Below, piece after piece: positions 10,601 to 23,465 of a stretch of DNA of 64,000 bases (positions are counted from its first letter, which is position 1; each line of letters opens with the position of its first letter). The stretch covers positions 353,803 to 417,802 of the forward strand of contig DF239319.1 in NCBI GenBank assembly GCA_000507305.1, given 5' to 3'. The notes beneath the pieces are model-generated. The model saw nothing but the letters and a program-made list of their open reading frames with translations, searched no databases and was not told the DNA's origin. This stretch comes from Breviolum minutum Mf 1.05b.01. Its lineage: Eukaryota; Sar; Dinophyceae; Suessiales; Symbiodiniaceae. The translations under genes were made by a program, and so were the position numbers.

Positions 10601-13600
10601 TGGTACATCCTTAGCATGGAATCTTATTTTCAGGCAGTTGCCAATGACCTATACACTCATTTCATCAAGTCATGAACGCCGGCCAGCTTTGTGAACATGT
10701 GCGTATATGTGAGCAGGGTCTTGCTTCCAGCAGCTGCGCATGCAATCCATCTGTCTCTCATTTCTTTCTGTGCCATGGTACTCGCCAAGAGCTGATAAAA
10801 GCTCTGCACCTTGGGAAGATTCGATGGGACGGAAGGCAACCCAAAAGAGAAAGCACGACTGCATTCCGTATTTCTGACTCTAGTTGTAGCTTTGCACTGA
10901 TATCGTGTTCATGTGATTCATGCGTCTATGTACTTTGATGTACTTTGTGTCATCAGTGTCATCATGTGTCATCTTTTTTGAGATCTATTTTTGCCTTTTG
11001 TCTGCATTTTATCAATTGATCTTTGCCTCTTTTGGTTTCCCGGGGGAACTGGGCTGACTCCAAGCGACCAAACTGGCACTGAGCCAGGGATGTAGCCTCC
11101 AAGCGAGCTCTCCTGGGTTTGGGCGGTTTGGAGGGTGTAGGCAAAATCCAATATCCATTCTCAAGATTTTCAGGTCTACTTTTCAATGGGGGTAGACTTC
11201 AAGAAAATGCTGTAGATCTATGGCTCTATGACTCTATGATATGGAATGACAATATGGAATGATATGCATGTGCAAACCCACTGAGAGACATTTTGCCGAG
11301 CATCTGGTCGAACTGCGCCGAATCCCGCCTGTTTGAGGGCTTGATTTATGTTGAAGCATTTAGAATCTTCTTCGAAGACTGAAATGAGAACAAACACCTG
11401 CTCATGATCGTTGATGCCCATCTGCGAATTTCTTTAAGGCTCGTGCCCGATGACACATGTATACACATGTCTAGCACTGGAGCCACTCTGCCTGTACACA
11501 AAGTCATTCATGAACTCCCGCAGGTTGACCGCGCAGTGCACCTGCCATCAAATGCAGTTGTCAAAAGGCTAGTCCTGAGTCCTGTTGGGAGACTTATTTG
11601 ACCTATATTGTATAATCAATTTTCAGGATTTTCAGGATTCCACACCGGCCAAGCTCTCACTTGAGCTAGGTACCTTGCCTCTCGATGCAACTGTCTTTGC
11701 TTCAAAACTTTGCCGCCGTTGTCGGACATCATCTAAGCCAGGCAAAACTTCAACAGAAAGCTCTTCTGTCGCTTCACTTCATGTTCAATGTTTGCATAAC
11801 AGTCATTTGATTCCCCCTCTTCTGAAAGACTTCATGAACGAGTGACCTCTTCTTCTAGACTCTCTTCTCCCTGTTCAAGGCCACCTCAAAGGTTGGCATG
11901 CGATAGCTGAGTGGGCGGCAAATAAACTTCACTCAACCATCTAAAACTGATTGTGTCAATACTTAAGTGACTCAGCTGCCACAAGTATCGCCTATGGAAT
12001 CTATCACAAGAAGTCAGAGGGACTCTCTTCTAGCTAGCTTTTTGACCTGTGTCCCGACTGCACGTCTTGGCCCTCCATGTCCTGGAAAACTCACTCCGCT
12101 TCAAACAAGGCACCTCTCTCCATGGCCTTAGCCAGCTGCCCGGTCTGCATGGCCAACTGCCTGGCAAAGCGAAGAGCACTGGCTGGAAAACAGTTAATTC
12201 CCAAACCTAAGATCATGCAGAATACACACCATCATACCTGCACTCATAGCATAAATTGAGTCAAAACCAATTCCGGAGGTGACGTACACTGCAAACGAAA
12301 TATTTTTCAACGGACGAGGTGCAGCTCTCCAATCCAGGGCTCGAAGCGCTCGGAGCCGAAGAGCAGGCTGAAAAACACTGAGGGATCCATTTTCACCTGA
12401 AACGGTCTGATGCGAAGTCGTGCGGTAAACAAGTGAACCACTTCCAGTGGAAAACTTCCAACCTATTGGACAGGAAAAAATGAAGAATGAGAATCTCTTT
12501 CAAGACTGAAAGCAAACGATTTTTTTTGCCAAATATGATTTATATTGATTTATCCTTCTGATAAACAAGTCGAGTCTTGAAGTTGCTTCATTCCTGAGTT
12601 GCTGCGCGCTTCAAGTACACCCAAAATCTGTTCAAGTTGTCTTTTTGCCACTCGCCACCAGCGATTGCATTGCTGGCAGGTCACATTTCCCTCTTGGATT
12701 CCAGACTTGCCTTCCCGGTCGTACTTTTTCCTCTCACGAACATGGGTGTGAGAAGAGTAGTGGTTGATACTTGCAGCGCGGAGTTATAATCCTCTTGCAG
12801 CAGTTACTTGCAGCACATGATGGCGATCTCAAAACATATGCGATGTGAAAGTGCAACAAGACTTTTTCTCAGTCTTGTCCACCAAATACAGCCATAAAAT
12901 CAAACAAAATGGCCGCCTTGACTCAGGATCGGAGAGAACCTATCGTTGCCATTCAGCACTCCGCTGGTGAAAATAAAAAAGATTCAATCGGAAAATGGAA
13001 AGAATATGATACATAAAGGCTTTGAGATGCGGAAGTCTTTTGTGGCTTTTTTTCCAGTTCTAAGGGTGCTTCCTTCAAAATCAGTTCTTTTGACATTGGC
13101 CACCTGCCTGGTATGCTTCGGCCAACTTCTGGAATTTTGCATTTGCCTCCGCATCTCCTGGGTTCTTGTCAGGATGGCATCCACGTGCCTCCTAGCCAAG
13201 TCAACTCGGCAGATGGGGGTAAATGCGTGGCTTTCGAATGCTGATCTGTGAACCATCAGTTTCATGTTGAGCTCTTTGCAGAAAGACTCCTTGTAGTAGG
13301 CCTTCTTGATTTCTGCTGCGCTCGCCGATGACTTCACTCTTAACAAGTCATAGTACCTTAATCACGTTCATGAACGAGAGGCTCTGCTGAGGAATTCAAA
13401 CCATGGAAACCGTAAAAACAAGATTGCCGTACAATGTCCACACCAACTCTCAACTTAGTCGTTTTCTTTCTGGCAACTCTCTCTGACCATTTAGATCCAT
13501 TTGGTAGCATCATTATGCATCATTGATGAAATTTCTGGCAGGCGACTCTGTTTCCTTCACTGACTCGGAGGGTGTGTGGGTCTCCGTTTCCTCATCGGAG

Positions 13601-15400
13601 CCTTCAGCAATGACCTGACACTCTAACTTCACAAGGTCGATATCCACCTGCGCGAAGCCGGTTTCAAGTGCACGTGGCACACGTCTAGTTTTTGAGGGAC
13701 CAGTTCAGCAACCGTTGAATTCCAAGGAGAAGTCGGACTCGCAACGGTACTTCATTCAGGATTCAAATAGTGTTTTGAAATAGCATGAAAAAATAGAACA
13801 TCCCACACATGGACGATGCGAAAAGGAACTTTAAGCTTTTCATCAACCACGTAAGTCTTAAGTGTTCAGCACATATCGTGAATACAAACCAGGAATCCGG
13901 GAATTTCTTCTCTGCGGCCAAGAGGCCCATTGTCCCAGATCCGCATCCCAAACTCGCTGCTCTCGTCGTCCACGAAAGGCTTGTGGTGTGTTGTAAACGC
14001 CACGTCCAATTTGAGCTGCTCCACCTGCATTTTCAATGGGGCTGTGGGCCTCTTCACTCTTAAAGTCATTGCCAAAGGTGAGAGTGTGTGATAATTATCG
14101 ATCGTTTAAAGTCTAAGGTCCCTGCAAAAAAAAGGTCTCTAGCTCAATCCAATTATGATAATAGTATGATAATGATGTGTTAAATGTCTTGGTAGTGAGA
14201 TGCCACTCATCACAGGCGGAAACACAAGGCAACAAGCAAACAAACCTCACTACAAAGACAGCAAGTGAATGCCGGGCCACAAACTGTACCAGTCACCGCG
14301 ATGGCAGCACCAGCCACAAGACCAGTGCCCATGCCCTTGACCAAACCCCAACCACCTGGCGCGGCATGATCCCTACTTGGAGCCAGCACCTTCTCTAACT
14401 TGCAAAGGCGTGCGCCAATGAATCGAAGGTGATGGCTAGAAAATCTTGACCCATCGAACGTCCGTATGTAGAGTTTTGAACAGCGCACTAAGATCAGTCA
14501 ATTATCTATGTCGGATGCCCGCCTGAAGTCTGATACCCGGTCGCTGAGCTTGCCACCACGCTGCCAAGGCCCGCGACAACCGAACCGCCGGCAGTTCCCA
14601 AGCCACGCCTGACCGTAGTCCAAGCACTTCAGCAAGATATGATAGGGGTCTAAGATATATCTACAGATTGCTGCAGAAAATATTCCGATATTGAATTGGT
14701 GAGTCTCTCGAGAAATCCTGCAACAATTCGATCGATCACAAATCCAAGGCACCACAGGCCATCCACCGCATCCTGACAAGCATAGAGCGTCCCAACATGC
14801 TGTGCCAGTGACTTCTTACCCACCCATACCAGGGTGTTGCTTTGTTGTATGGAGGTGCAAAGACTGCAAGTAAAGTCATGTATATTTGTTCAACAATTCT
14901 GTACATCTTCATACATACCTCTATTTGCTTACCACCATCATCATTGCACCTTAGGTCTGGTCTGGTTGAAGAAGTCATTGACCTGTGCGCATCTGCTTGA
15001 TGACATGGTCCAGCACAAACCAGTCTTGTCAGCTGAATGTGTTTTGGCATTTGTTAGTACGTTGGCTGTGTTTGCTGCTTTTCCGTCCAGGCCTTTTTGT
15101 TTGCTTCTTCATCTCTTGGGTTTCCAGTGCCTCGTCTGAATTGAGAGTAGATACCATGAAAATATCTTCAGCAGTCTTTCCCTGGAGAAAGAAGAAAACT
15201 TTAAAGCTAAAAAAAAACAAAGGCATGTGACAAACACAAATTGCAATCAATTTGTGCCAGGTGCTCACTGTGCCAGCGGGTGCCGCTAGATCCGTGCACT
15301 CGGACAATGGCGGGGCGGAGGGTTCAGCATTTGCAGATGGCGACTCTGTGGGCTTTTCAGGTGCCAAAGAGGCAGCAGTGGGTGGCACGAAGCGACAAAA
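7666..15400 (-). CDS. DnaJ/Hsp40-family protein with Gly-rich, J and DnaJ-X domains
   Basis: Co-chaperone that should stimulate Hsp70 through its J domain. Exons in order: 15400-15272 (EPSAPPLSECTDLAAPAGT); about 14600-14537 and 14355-14290 (Gly/Ala-rich, GWGLVKGMGTGLVAGAAIAV); 14024-13911 (GRGVYNTPQAFRG, WDADLGQWASW); 13647-about 13541 (acidic linker); J domain 13356-13290 (YYDLLRVKSSASAAEIKKAY) and 13191-13104 with HPDKNPGDAEANAKF; DnaJ-X 12396-12316 (DPSVFFSLLFGSERFEPW); about 12170-12080; about 11712-11672; 11541-11492 (VHCAVNLREFMNDFVY); about 10830-10795; 10609-10525 (MYQLRAEIYLADELVGRF); about 9680-9570 acidic linker; 8359-8309 (EEALPLFLQTAW); 8178-8119 (AAVVTDIDSTVKEVGRKLLK); 8035-7961 (WQIRVRRAQALQRLGQIF); 7761-7666, ending EIVVAR and TGA. 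The last four exons join in phase 0. Introns after 13290, 8119 and 7961 begin with GA. I know this layout from dinoflagellate DnaJ proteins. The 15.3 kb exon and the exons between 9.5 and 12.2 kb are less sure. Confidence 0.88.
8763..9413 (-). CDS. secreted His-Gly-Pro repeat protein, nested in a DnaJ intron
   Basis: Intronless open frame of 216 codons with a proper ATG. Residues 1-16 (MKLLISLVLALTVQGE) form a typical signal peptide. Next comes an acidic Glu/Asp-rich stretch to about residue 60, a short GGVGAAVLGEKLKSLRGG segment, a first block of HGP tripeptides (about 93-118), a Pro run, a Gly/Ser/Tyr-rich middle, and a second HGP/HGGP block to the C-terminus. It lies on the same strand as the flanking DnaJ exons at 9.57 and 8.36 kb, so it sits inside that intron. 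Function unknown: the composition suggests an extracellular, wall or metal-binding structural protein (inference). An in-frame signal peptide followed by 200 open codons argues against chance, although the repeats inflate openness on the other strand too. Confidence 0.68.
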   Translation of the reverse strand: MKLLISLVLALTVQGEVFEPASESSTTPEIAEKSAKGEDEENHFHDLQADPEDEAVKNLKPEALGSAKSTTEMAGGVGAAVLGEKLKSLRGGFPHGPGPHGPHGPHGPHGPHGPHGPGPAWHPWRRPPPPPFVGGASGGSSWSSSGSGGSGGYGGSGSSSWSSSGSSGGWRPPFLPPPGAHRWHHGPHGPHGGPHGPHGGPHGPHGGPHGPHGWHP

Positions 15401-16080
15401 GTCACCAGGGAAGATGGTGACCTGGGTGCAGCTCAGGCTTGATATCCCAACTTGCCATACATCTATGTTGAAAAGGTTTCTAGCAAGACGGCCTTGAAGA
15501 CCTCTGCTCTCATAACTTGCTTTTTTGGGATGCATCTCTTCCATCCAAGGAGCCTTGATGACCTCAGCCCACATGACGCTGAAACAGGCAGAATAAATGG
15601 TCAAGAGAGTTTATGGAAATGGAGCAGCATCAAAGGGTGTTAAAGGTGCTACATGAGAGGTTGCTCGCAGCGGATGGATGAACCAGAAGCCAAGGTAAAA
15701 TCTATCCTTTGGCTCATTTGACATTCTCAAGCCAGTACGACACCCTTCAGAATCACAGCTCAAATTGGAATCCATTGCCTGCACCCCAAAGCAACAGCAT
15801 TGAAAGCTATCCATAAACTGCATACAAATGATAACGAGACTGAGGACGACAGAACGGCTATTACAAGACAACCCACTTTTTCCAACAGGACTGGGACTGA
15901 ACCATGTGAGGGTCAAAGCGCCTTGACAAGGTGCCAAAACAATATTTAAACTGACGCTATCCATCTGTAAACCGTAAAGAGCCGAACAAGAAGGTACTGT
16001 AAGTAGTTCTTCGCTATTTCAAGGTATTCCTTCCATCTTATCCGCGGTGTACAAATGCAGATCGATTTCATTGGCCTTAC

Positions 16081-16350
16081 TTATATATTACCATCGTTAT
16101 TTTGCTTCAAGTTGCGGAAAATTGTACTAACTATGAAACATTGGAAGGAATAGTTACAGTACATTCTACATGTGTGGCGCCTCTGAATGCACGTGAAATG
16201 ACAATCATGTCCAAGGTGTTCGTTATCCTCTTCGAACTCCTTATTGCAAATTGAGCAACCCCAAGATGATTGAAATGATGTTTCTTGCTCTTCCTCTGTT
16301 GTGTCCGTTGGTTTGACTTCTGTCATGTTCTCAAACATGTTCTTCTTTGC
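16081..16350 (-). CDS. possible exon with Cys/His zinc-binding pattern
   Basis: Open frame containing FENMTEVKPTDTTEEEQETS followed by WGCSICNKEFEEDNEHLGHD and then CHFTC. The spacing CxxC, H, H, C, H, C resembles a small zinc-finger or degenerate RING core, but I cannot assign a family. The acidic lead-in and Cys/His spacing look coding. No neighbouring exons were identified, and start and end are the frame limits only. Confidence 0.35.
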   Translation of the reverse strand, partial: AKKNMFENMTEVKPTDTTEEEQETSFQSSWGCSICNKEFEEDNEHLGHDCHFTCIQRRHTCRMYCNYSFQCFIVSTIFRNLKQNNDGNI

Positions 16351-16399
16351 TTGTCCACTTTTCAACAAATTCGCCAATATTATGTTGAAGTTTTCTCGA

Positions 16400-19300
16400 T
16401 TGAATTGACAGCAATAAACAGCCTTTTAAATCTTGGTGATCAAACATGCAAAGCCTAAAGAGAGCACATAGGGACAATTTAAGTTTTTATTTTGAGGGTG
16501 AAATTCTATACAAGTTACAGGGGCTAGAAATGGTGTAAGTTTACAACTTCCCCTCCAAAATTCTTGATTCTCTTGGTCTCCCCCCGCTCAGTACTGATAA
16601 CTTCAAGAATGATGCAAAAGTCCACCGCCAAAAACTAAACTAAACCCTAGGCCCTAAGAAACTCCACTGAGAAATCTCAGTTTTTGCGATTTGTGGTGCC
16701 AAGTCTCTGTCAAATTGCCAACCTGATCACAAGAAATCAATCCCCACGTCATGTTTTCCCACATGCAACTGAGAAGTGTTGGCGGACATGTACGGTTGTG
16801 CCTTCGCTGGACTCCATGCAAATTGTCCACAAGGCGAAGGATAATGCTGTCCCTGGTGCGAAAGGTGCGAAAGGTGAAACCGTGTTTTCAACATGAAAGA
16901 GTTGGACAGTTGGACCCTTTTACAATGCCGAAGGCATCTGCCTGAACAAGTGTCGGAGCACTGTCAAGCTCAGCCTTCCTCAGCACAACGACACTGTTGG
17001 AATAAAGAAAAAGCACTACTTGGCCACTCAGTCAACATCTCTTCAATATCACTTATCACGGTTGTCGTGTGGCACATGCTACGTGCTGATATTCAGATGC
17101 ATCCTGCAGTTTCACACCATGCTAGTAACTTTGAATTTGGATGAACTGAGTAAACTGTGCATCAGCCTGCCTTAAAAACTTGAAACATCACCTTTCACAT
17201 CTCAAGCCGCAAGCCGCATGGTTTTCCATCTCCATCTGCCAAGCTTCAGGTCATGCGGAGGCAATCCGATAAAGCATGCCTTGCAACGATGTCAGTGCTG
17301 CGTCAAAGCCATCCGTTTCTGCTTACAACGAAGGGGCTGGCATGTGTCAACAAAACGGTGTGTGTCATGTGATGAAGACAAGACTGATTAAAACAAGACA
17401 AGCGTGCTCGTCGCCCTTTCTGCTACCAAAGTCACAAAACTAGGCTCCTGGAGACGTGGGTTAGCAAAGACCTCAAAGATTTTCCGGGCAAAGCTTGCGG
17501 CATGACTACTCCCCCGACCACGACTCGAAACCATGCTAAGGCTTCTTCCATTGAAAAATACACATCCTTGTCCTCCCGCGGTGGAAGTTTGCAGACCCCA
17601 GCAAATCAGGCAGGCTGTCACCCCGTGGTTGGGCATTGAAATTATCTATAAACTATATGACTATATAGAAACTGTAGGAAAAACAGGCCAAAGATGGCCA
17701 AAGGCTTTCTTCCTTCCTGACACCTTTCAGGATTCATATGCAGTACAGTGGAAAACTCAAAGTATATATCGAGTTCGTTCGTGGGAGAAAAAACAAACAG
17801 GGCAATGAAATCATGAGCGTTACCGACCACGCCATGTGGGAATCTCGCGAATCATCAACCCATAGCAGTCTCCTCGTGGTCGACGAACCAAGCAATACCG
17901 CGAACGCCTTTCACTTCAGCTGACTTGAACCTCAGCTCCAATATGAAAATATACTGTCTTCTCAGTACTTTGCCGCAAGAAACCAAGCAGATACACTATC
18001 AATAAGTGTCTTCCAGTCTGGACACTCGACGACGCTCAAAGTTTCGGCTTCAATCGCCTATGGCCAGCACAACGGGTGAATGTGATTTGGACCTAAGCAG
18101 TTGTTTCATAATAAGGCGCAAAATCTTATCTTCAAATCATACACAAACTATGAGAGATGCTATGCTAGACACTACAAACTACAAACTACAAAGAACTCTC
18201 TCTCTGAATCTTTTGATCTGGATGCTCTGGCCTGCATTTTGTCAGATTTCCATTCCTGCAAAGCGCCCCAAAAGTGATTTGCAGGACAACTTCAGCGATT
18301 TCTGCCAAAAGAACACACACAAACACAGCACTATCAGATTCAATTCCTTCTCGGACTTCATAGATTTTCTCTCGTCCCAGAATGCTGCAGAAATGACATC
18401 GCTATTCATTCGGCATAGTGTTTGGAGATACAAAGGATCAACCAGAAACCACCTGGCTTCTTCCTCTCACAGCTTTGGATTTTTGGAACCCTAACATCAT
18501 TGTGCCTGCAAACTCCCTAAATTTGTCACGGTTTCCACTGTGAGCAATCCAAACCTCGACCTCTGTGAGATCTGAATCTTACTGTATCCGCCAAGAAGCC
18601 CCGTTCTTGAGCCAGTCACCATCGTAGAGAAACTTCTTGCTCGAATCATTGCCTGGTTTTGGAAGGTGCAATGAGAAGACTAGAAACAAAACGTACACGA
18701 TGAATGATTGACAAGTATTCACAGTATATAATCTATGTGTGATTGTGTGTGCAGGTGTGTTAAACGATATCCGTTCATCACAACAAACTATAAAGGGTCG
18801 ACCATCTCTAAAAAGTAGGAATGGTAATTAAAACAGCATCCAAATGGAATGACATTTCTAGCAGTCGGTTCAATTAAAGCACCTGGTATCAAGCAGTCGT
18901 TTCAAGTAATGCCTCAACAAAATCAGCAAAGGAACGAAAACAAAAAGTTGCATTCAGCGATTCATGTTGAGTCGGGATTATTTGCATCGCAAATTATTCA
19001 CCATCCAAGCGGCGAATCTCTATCAGGATCCTGTTCTCCATGATCCCATTCTCCATGAGGCTGGCGATCACCTGAGATTGACCACCCTTTGATGTGCGGA
19101 GAAGTGGATGTACATATCAAAAGTTACACACTCCTTATACTAAGTCTTCTTCACCACACGTTCCGCAGGGGAAGATACAGCATAGAGGTGCTCCACTTAC
19201 TTGGAAGCAACTGGGACAAAATAAGGGAAATGTGTAAGAATTGAGACATATGCATGCGCAATGGAAAAAGAAATTGTATAAATCCTCTACCCACTCCTTT

Positions 19301-22300
19301 CCTGCAATACTGTATGTTATACATAAAGGTTGACCTTTTTTCTGAGATATATCGGTATATTCATCATGGAAAACTCTAGACGAGACGCAGCCTGAGGCCA
19401 AGGAGGCACCACAGGACTTCGACAAGCAGCTGATCTGGGGAAAAAGGTTGGCAGCTGCTTAGAGTCTTAGAGATGACAATGCTACAGAAAACAATGCAGA
19501 GAACTTGCTGATACGCAGATATGCTGCGCAATCCTGTGTGTAGAGGCGCTCATTTTGAGATGCTTGTGAAATCGAGCACTGGCCCTGAGACAAGCTGGCC
19601 AACCGATCTGAATCTGCATGTATGTGCTTCTCATCGTTTCAGCGCTAAGGCGTTGCGGTATGTCTTGGAGTACTGGCTGGCAGCCTGCTTATACTGAAGA
19701 CTTGACTCAATAGGCAATGTTCATCTTGCTGGAGGAAGAGACTCATGATGCATTCAGGAGCCAAACGGCTCATAATGCCACAAGGATTTGGCAAAGAGTT
19801 TGTCACCCCAGAGTGTGCAATCCCAGATCGAAATGCATTGCAATTTCAATCATCATCTATCTCTCTATCTCTCTGTCAAAGCAATCAACATTCCGTTCTC
19901 TCTAGACTCTTTCGAATGCCAATTCAGCCCAAACAGGGTAAAACTTCAACCTCTTGATATCTTGACATTGCATTTTTCGCCTTGGACTGTTGCCAACTGC
20001 TCCCACCTCATCACCTTGTTCCTTCAAGCTGCGAAGCTCAGAGGCCACGATTGGAACCTCGGCAGAACCACAGATTTCACCGATTGAGGTGCACAAACCT
20101 TGACTCAAACGGCGGATTGAGTGCCCACACCATGGAGCTCAGAGCACAGCCAATAGGATCTTTGTTGGTTTGGGGTGTAGATGGGTGATTGTTGGTATGC
20201 GTTCAGCGTTCACTTCATTAGGGAAAGGGCACTTTCTATCAAGATTGAGACTGCCATGCTTCCTGGTATCAAGATGTTTCACCTCAGAACTTTGCAGCAC
20301 TAGAAAAGAATTGTGGACACTAATCGACCTGCATGTGCAGTGTATATATATTTATACATCAACACCCCCATGTAGGGCATCCGGGCATCTTACCTTGCTG
20401 TGGTTCATGAGTTATGTGCTAGTCTTTGTTGTTGAGCCATTACATCAAGGGCATTCACTGACTGGCATCACATGCACAAAAGTACCTTACGTAGTATCTG
20501 TAGCTAGCAACAGCACCCTGCCACTGCAGTCTCAAGTCTAGCTATGGCCTGCTGGCCAGCAGTAGCAACGGCCCTCGAAGCATCGGCACCAGCAGGAGCA
20601 CAAGAACAATTCAATAAAGCGACAATTGATCACAACAAGGAAGACTGACCAGGGCAAGGAAATAGTATATAATTGGTGTCCATCTAGCAAGATCGTCATC
20701 ACAAAAGGAACTTCAACGTATGAACAAAGATAACAAAGGATGATGTCGATGTTGAAGGCTGCTCACTGGTTTTTCCGACATACCGCACCCAGTCGCACTC
20801 TCTCCCCATGCAGAAGGATGCCTTTGACAACTATACACCCCACCACAACTCTGCACCAAAAAGAGTGCACCTACAACCTACAACTTGCTGGCTGTGGTAT
20901 GTCTCTGCGTTCTGCTGACGGTCATCACTGCCCAACCGGATTTTGGCTACGACTCACCTAAAGTTCGGGCGAGGAAAGCTATAGAACCAACAATGATTGT
21001 GTAAGGCTGCCCGAGAGACATGGACCAAAGCTCCCAGTGTTGGGGTGAAACTATGGAAAATGGATGAAAATGGTTGGCATTTTGCATCTATCTAATCATC
21101 TATCTCATGCAAAATGTCCAGGACATTAGCCACATAAGTCACAGGAATCGCCTGATGATAAGATGGGCTTTCTGCACAGCCAGGGCAGAAATTCAGGCTC
21201 CATCACGCCGCTGGATCCAGCGATGTGTCTCTGGGTACAGGCTTGCCAAATTGACCTCGGACTTTTCTACTGGCAAGGAACAGAGAGACAGGAAGTATGA
21301 AGAATGACACCGAAGTCTTGCGCTCCATCAACTCCTACACATCGCAATTTGTTTGTCATTCTTGCATTGGGTCCATGCTAATTGTCTACATCTTCCAGTC
21401 CTCTCGTTCAGGTCCAGTCCAGTTCTAATGCAGTTTGATTGCATGCACTTGAAGACCTACACGGTCTGCTTTATCTACAGTAATTTCTACAATCAATTTT
21501 GCAATCATGATAGCGGCAGCGGCATTGGCAAAAATATGTTTATAGACACACGCCAACCACCACCACGACGGCCGCCGCCACCGCCACCGCCACCGCCACG
21601 GGAGGGAGCAACACTATGTCAAATATGTACCTGTACCTGTATACATATATACAAATATAATACACTGAAGTATGTAATTAATTGTATATCTCTCTTTCCT
21701 ATACGTTCAGGCATGTGCACAGAGGAGGCGGCATACATATCATTTATTATCATGGGTAACTGTAACACATCACCTCATGCGACCCAGGCACTTCCTGATG
21801 CTCAGCGGAGTAAGCAGCGAGATTGACCACGCCCTGTCAAGGATTCTACCAGCGTTGAACGTGCAGCCACAATGAAACGGGTACGGTGGGTCTAGCTGGC
21901 GGGCAAAGCTGGCTGTTTAAATCTCTCCGCCAAATTGGTTGTTATTTGTGAAAGGCCAAAGTCGTAGCCAAGCGTCTTTTCAAAAGTTTGGTCAGTAATA
22001 TGTCGTTCCATTAGTGGCAGAATTGTGAGTCATGACAACGAACAGAGACTTTCCAGAGTGGGGCGAAGCATCTTTGGCATGATGCAACGCGAAATGAACT
22101 TCGATTCTGGAACATGGGGTCTGAAAGACACTGCCTCGTTCAAAACAGATTCTTTTTCTTCGTCGAGAGCAGCTACATAAATAGCTCTATCTTGGATACT
22201 TTTAGGATGTTTGGACGGCTACGTTGCTATAGTACAGTGTCTCATAAACATACTCAAAAACGTAGATAAAAGAAAATCATGAAATTCAAAATGCAAACGG

Positions 22301-23130
22301 CTGAGTTGAAAATGAAGCAATGTTACTGTGTGGTTTGCTTAGAGCGTGCATCGAAAGACTGCATTGCAACGTATGATGCATGATCTGCCTATATGATAAG
22401 AATATACATTATTAATGATTATATGAATTACAAATATGACAACCATTAGACAAGCTTGGGAAATCATATTATTCTATACGGTGTGCATACGTGCACACAG
22501 GCATGCATCAAACGGCACTAGTCAAATCCAAGCCCCTTCGTAATACACAAAAGCTTCGCATGCGAACGATTCGCTGTGCTCAATCCACATTCCCACAATT
22601 CCCACAATTCCCATCCTCTGCACCGGCAGGGGCACCGTTTGCGGGACCTAGTCAGTGAGACAAGAAAACCCAATTGACAAAAGCTTTGCGGAACGTGCGA
22701 TTGCTTCCTTGTCGAAAATGCTCCTTCTACCCCCTACTGAAACGGAGCAAACAAACTCGGCATGATAACATCATCAGAAGACTCGTGCGTTGGCTGGTGA
22801 GACTCTTTCACTTGAGACTCTTGTTGAGACTCTTTCACTATTGCTCCAGATTTTGGACAAGCAGACTTTAGAAATGCCAAGTCCAGTAGGCCACTAGGCC
22901 CGCAAGAGTCTAGTCCCCTCAAAGAAGCATAACAGCATAGCTTTGAGGTTTGGCACAAGCCACGTTGATAAAAACCCGCCAGAACCCATCCAACTAGCCA
23001 TCCCACCGAACCACATGCAAGCCAGAGACCCCAGGGGCTACGGCACATCCTGACGGCACGCGAGCAGAAAAGAATGAATTCTGCAGACAGTTGCCGTTTT
23101 GCCATTGTATGACTTCATCAGCCATCTTTC
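16400..23130. other. long stretch without an identifiable gene
   Basis: Both strands were read in all frames. Only short, motif-free open frames occur. The fragment near 20.0-20.1 kb on the minus strand (VPIVASELRSLKEQGDEVG) could be an isolated exon but has no support. 21.55-21.60 kb is a (CCG/CCA)n run giving polyproline. There may be diverged introns or exons of a minus-strand gene that I cannot recognise. Confidence 0.5.
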
Positions 23131-23141
23131 AACAGCCAAGC

Positions 23142-23465
23142 AACGGGCAAGTGTCACTCTTCCCTGCAGAGGCCCACCGCCGTTGACAATCAATATGGAC
23201 ATTGTGGCCACAAACCCTGCAAAAATCGACAGCCTCAAGCACGTTGCAGCTGAATTTTTTTTGGGTCTCACGTTTTTGCTGAGCAAAGCCTTTGAAGCAG
23301 AATAGTTCTGACGATTCCAAGTCTGTCAAGTCAACTTCGTTATTCTCATCCACTGATCTAGATTTGACAGGGGTCCCTTCCTTTGTATGGTGATAACATC
23401 TGGTAACAAAACGATGGTCTTTGCCTTCTCGTCCGTGATCTCCTCAAAGCAAATAGGGCAATCAG
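23142..23465 (-). CDS. RING-type zinc finger protein (two exons, partial)
   Basis: Probable E3 ubiquitin-protein ligase module. Exon 23465-23413 encodes DCPICFEEITDEKAKTI. Exon 23233-23142 encodes FCRVCGHNVHIDCQRRW, then SDTCPL. Together they give CxxC...CxxCGxNxHxxC...W...CP, the RING pattern seen in MEX/ZSWIM2-type proteins, where FC(K/R)xCGxNVHxxC is characteristic. The last Cys of CPLC would come from the next exon: the second exon ends at CPL before a GC 5' splice site. Acceptors are CAG and GAG. A SWIM domain, expected upstream in ZSWIM2-like proteins, was not found. Rest of the gene not traced. Confidence 0.72.

Noticed and set aside
16635-16660. TAAACCCTAGGCCCTAAG resembling a TTTAGGG telomere repeat
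   Set aside because: Only one to two degenerate units; no array, so chance similarity.
18006-18494. 162-codon plus-strand open frame
   Set aside because: No motif, no consistent composition, plus strand in a minus-strand gene region; taken as a chance frame.
21550-21605. Polyproline frame (PPPPPP) as a signalling protein exon
   Set aside because: It is a simple (CCG/CCA)n repeat with no flanking coding context.
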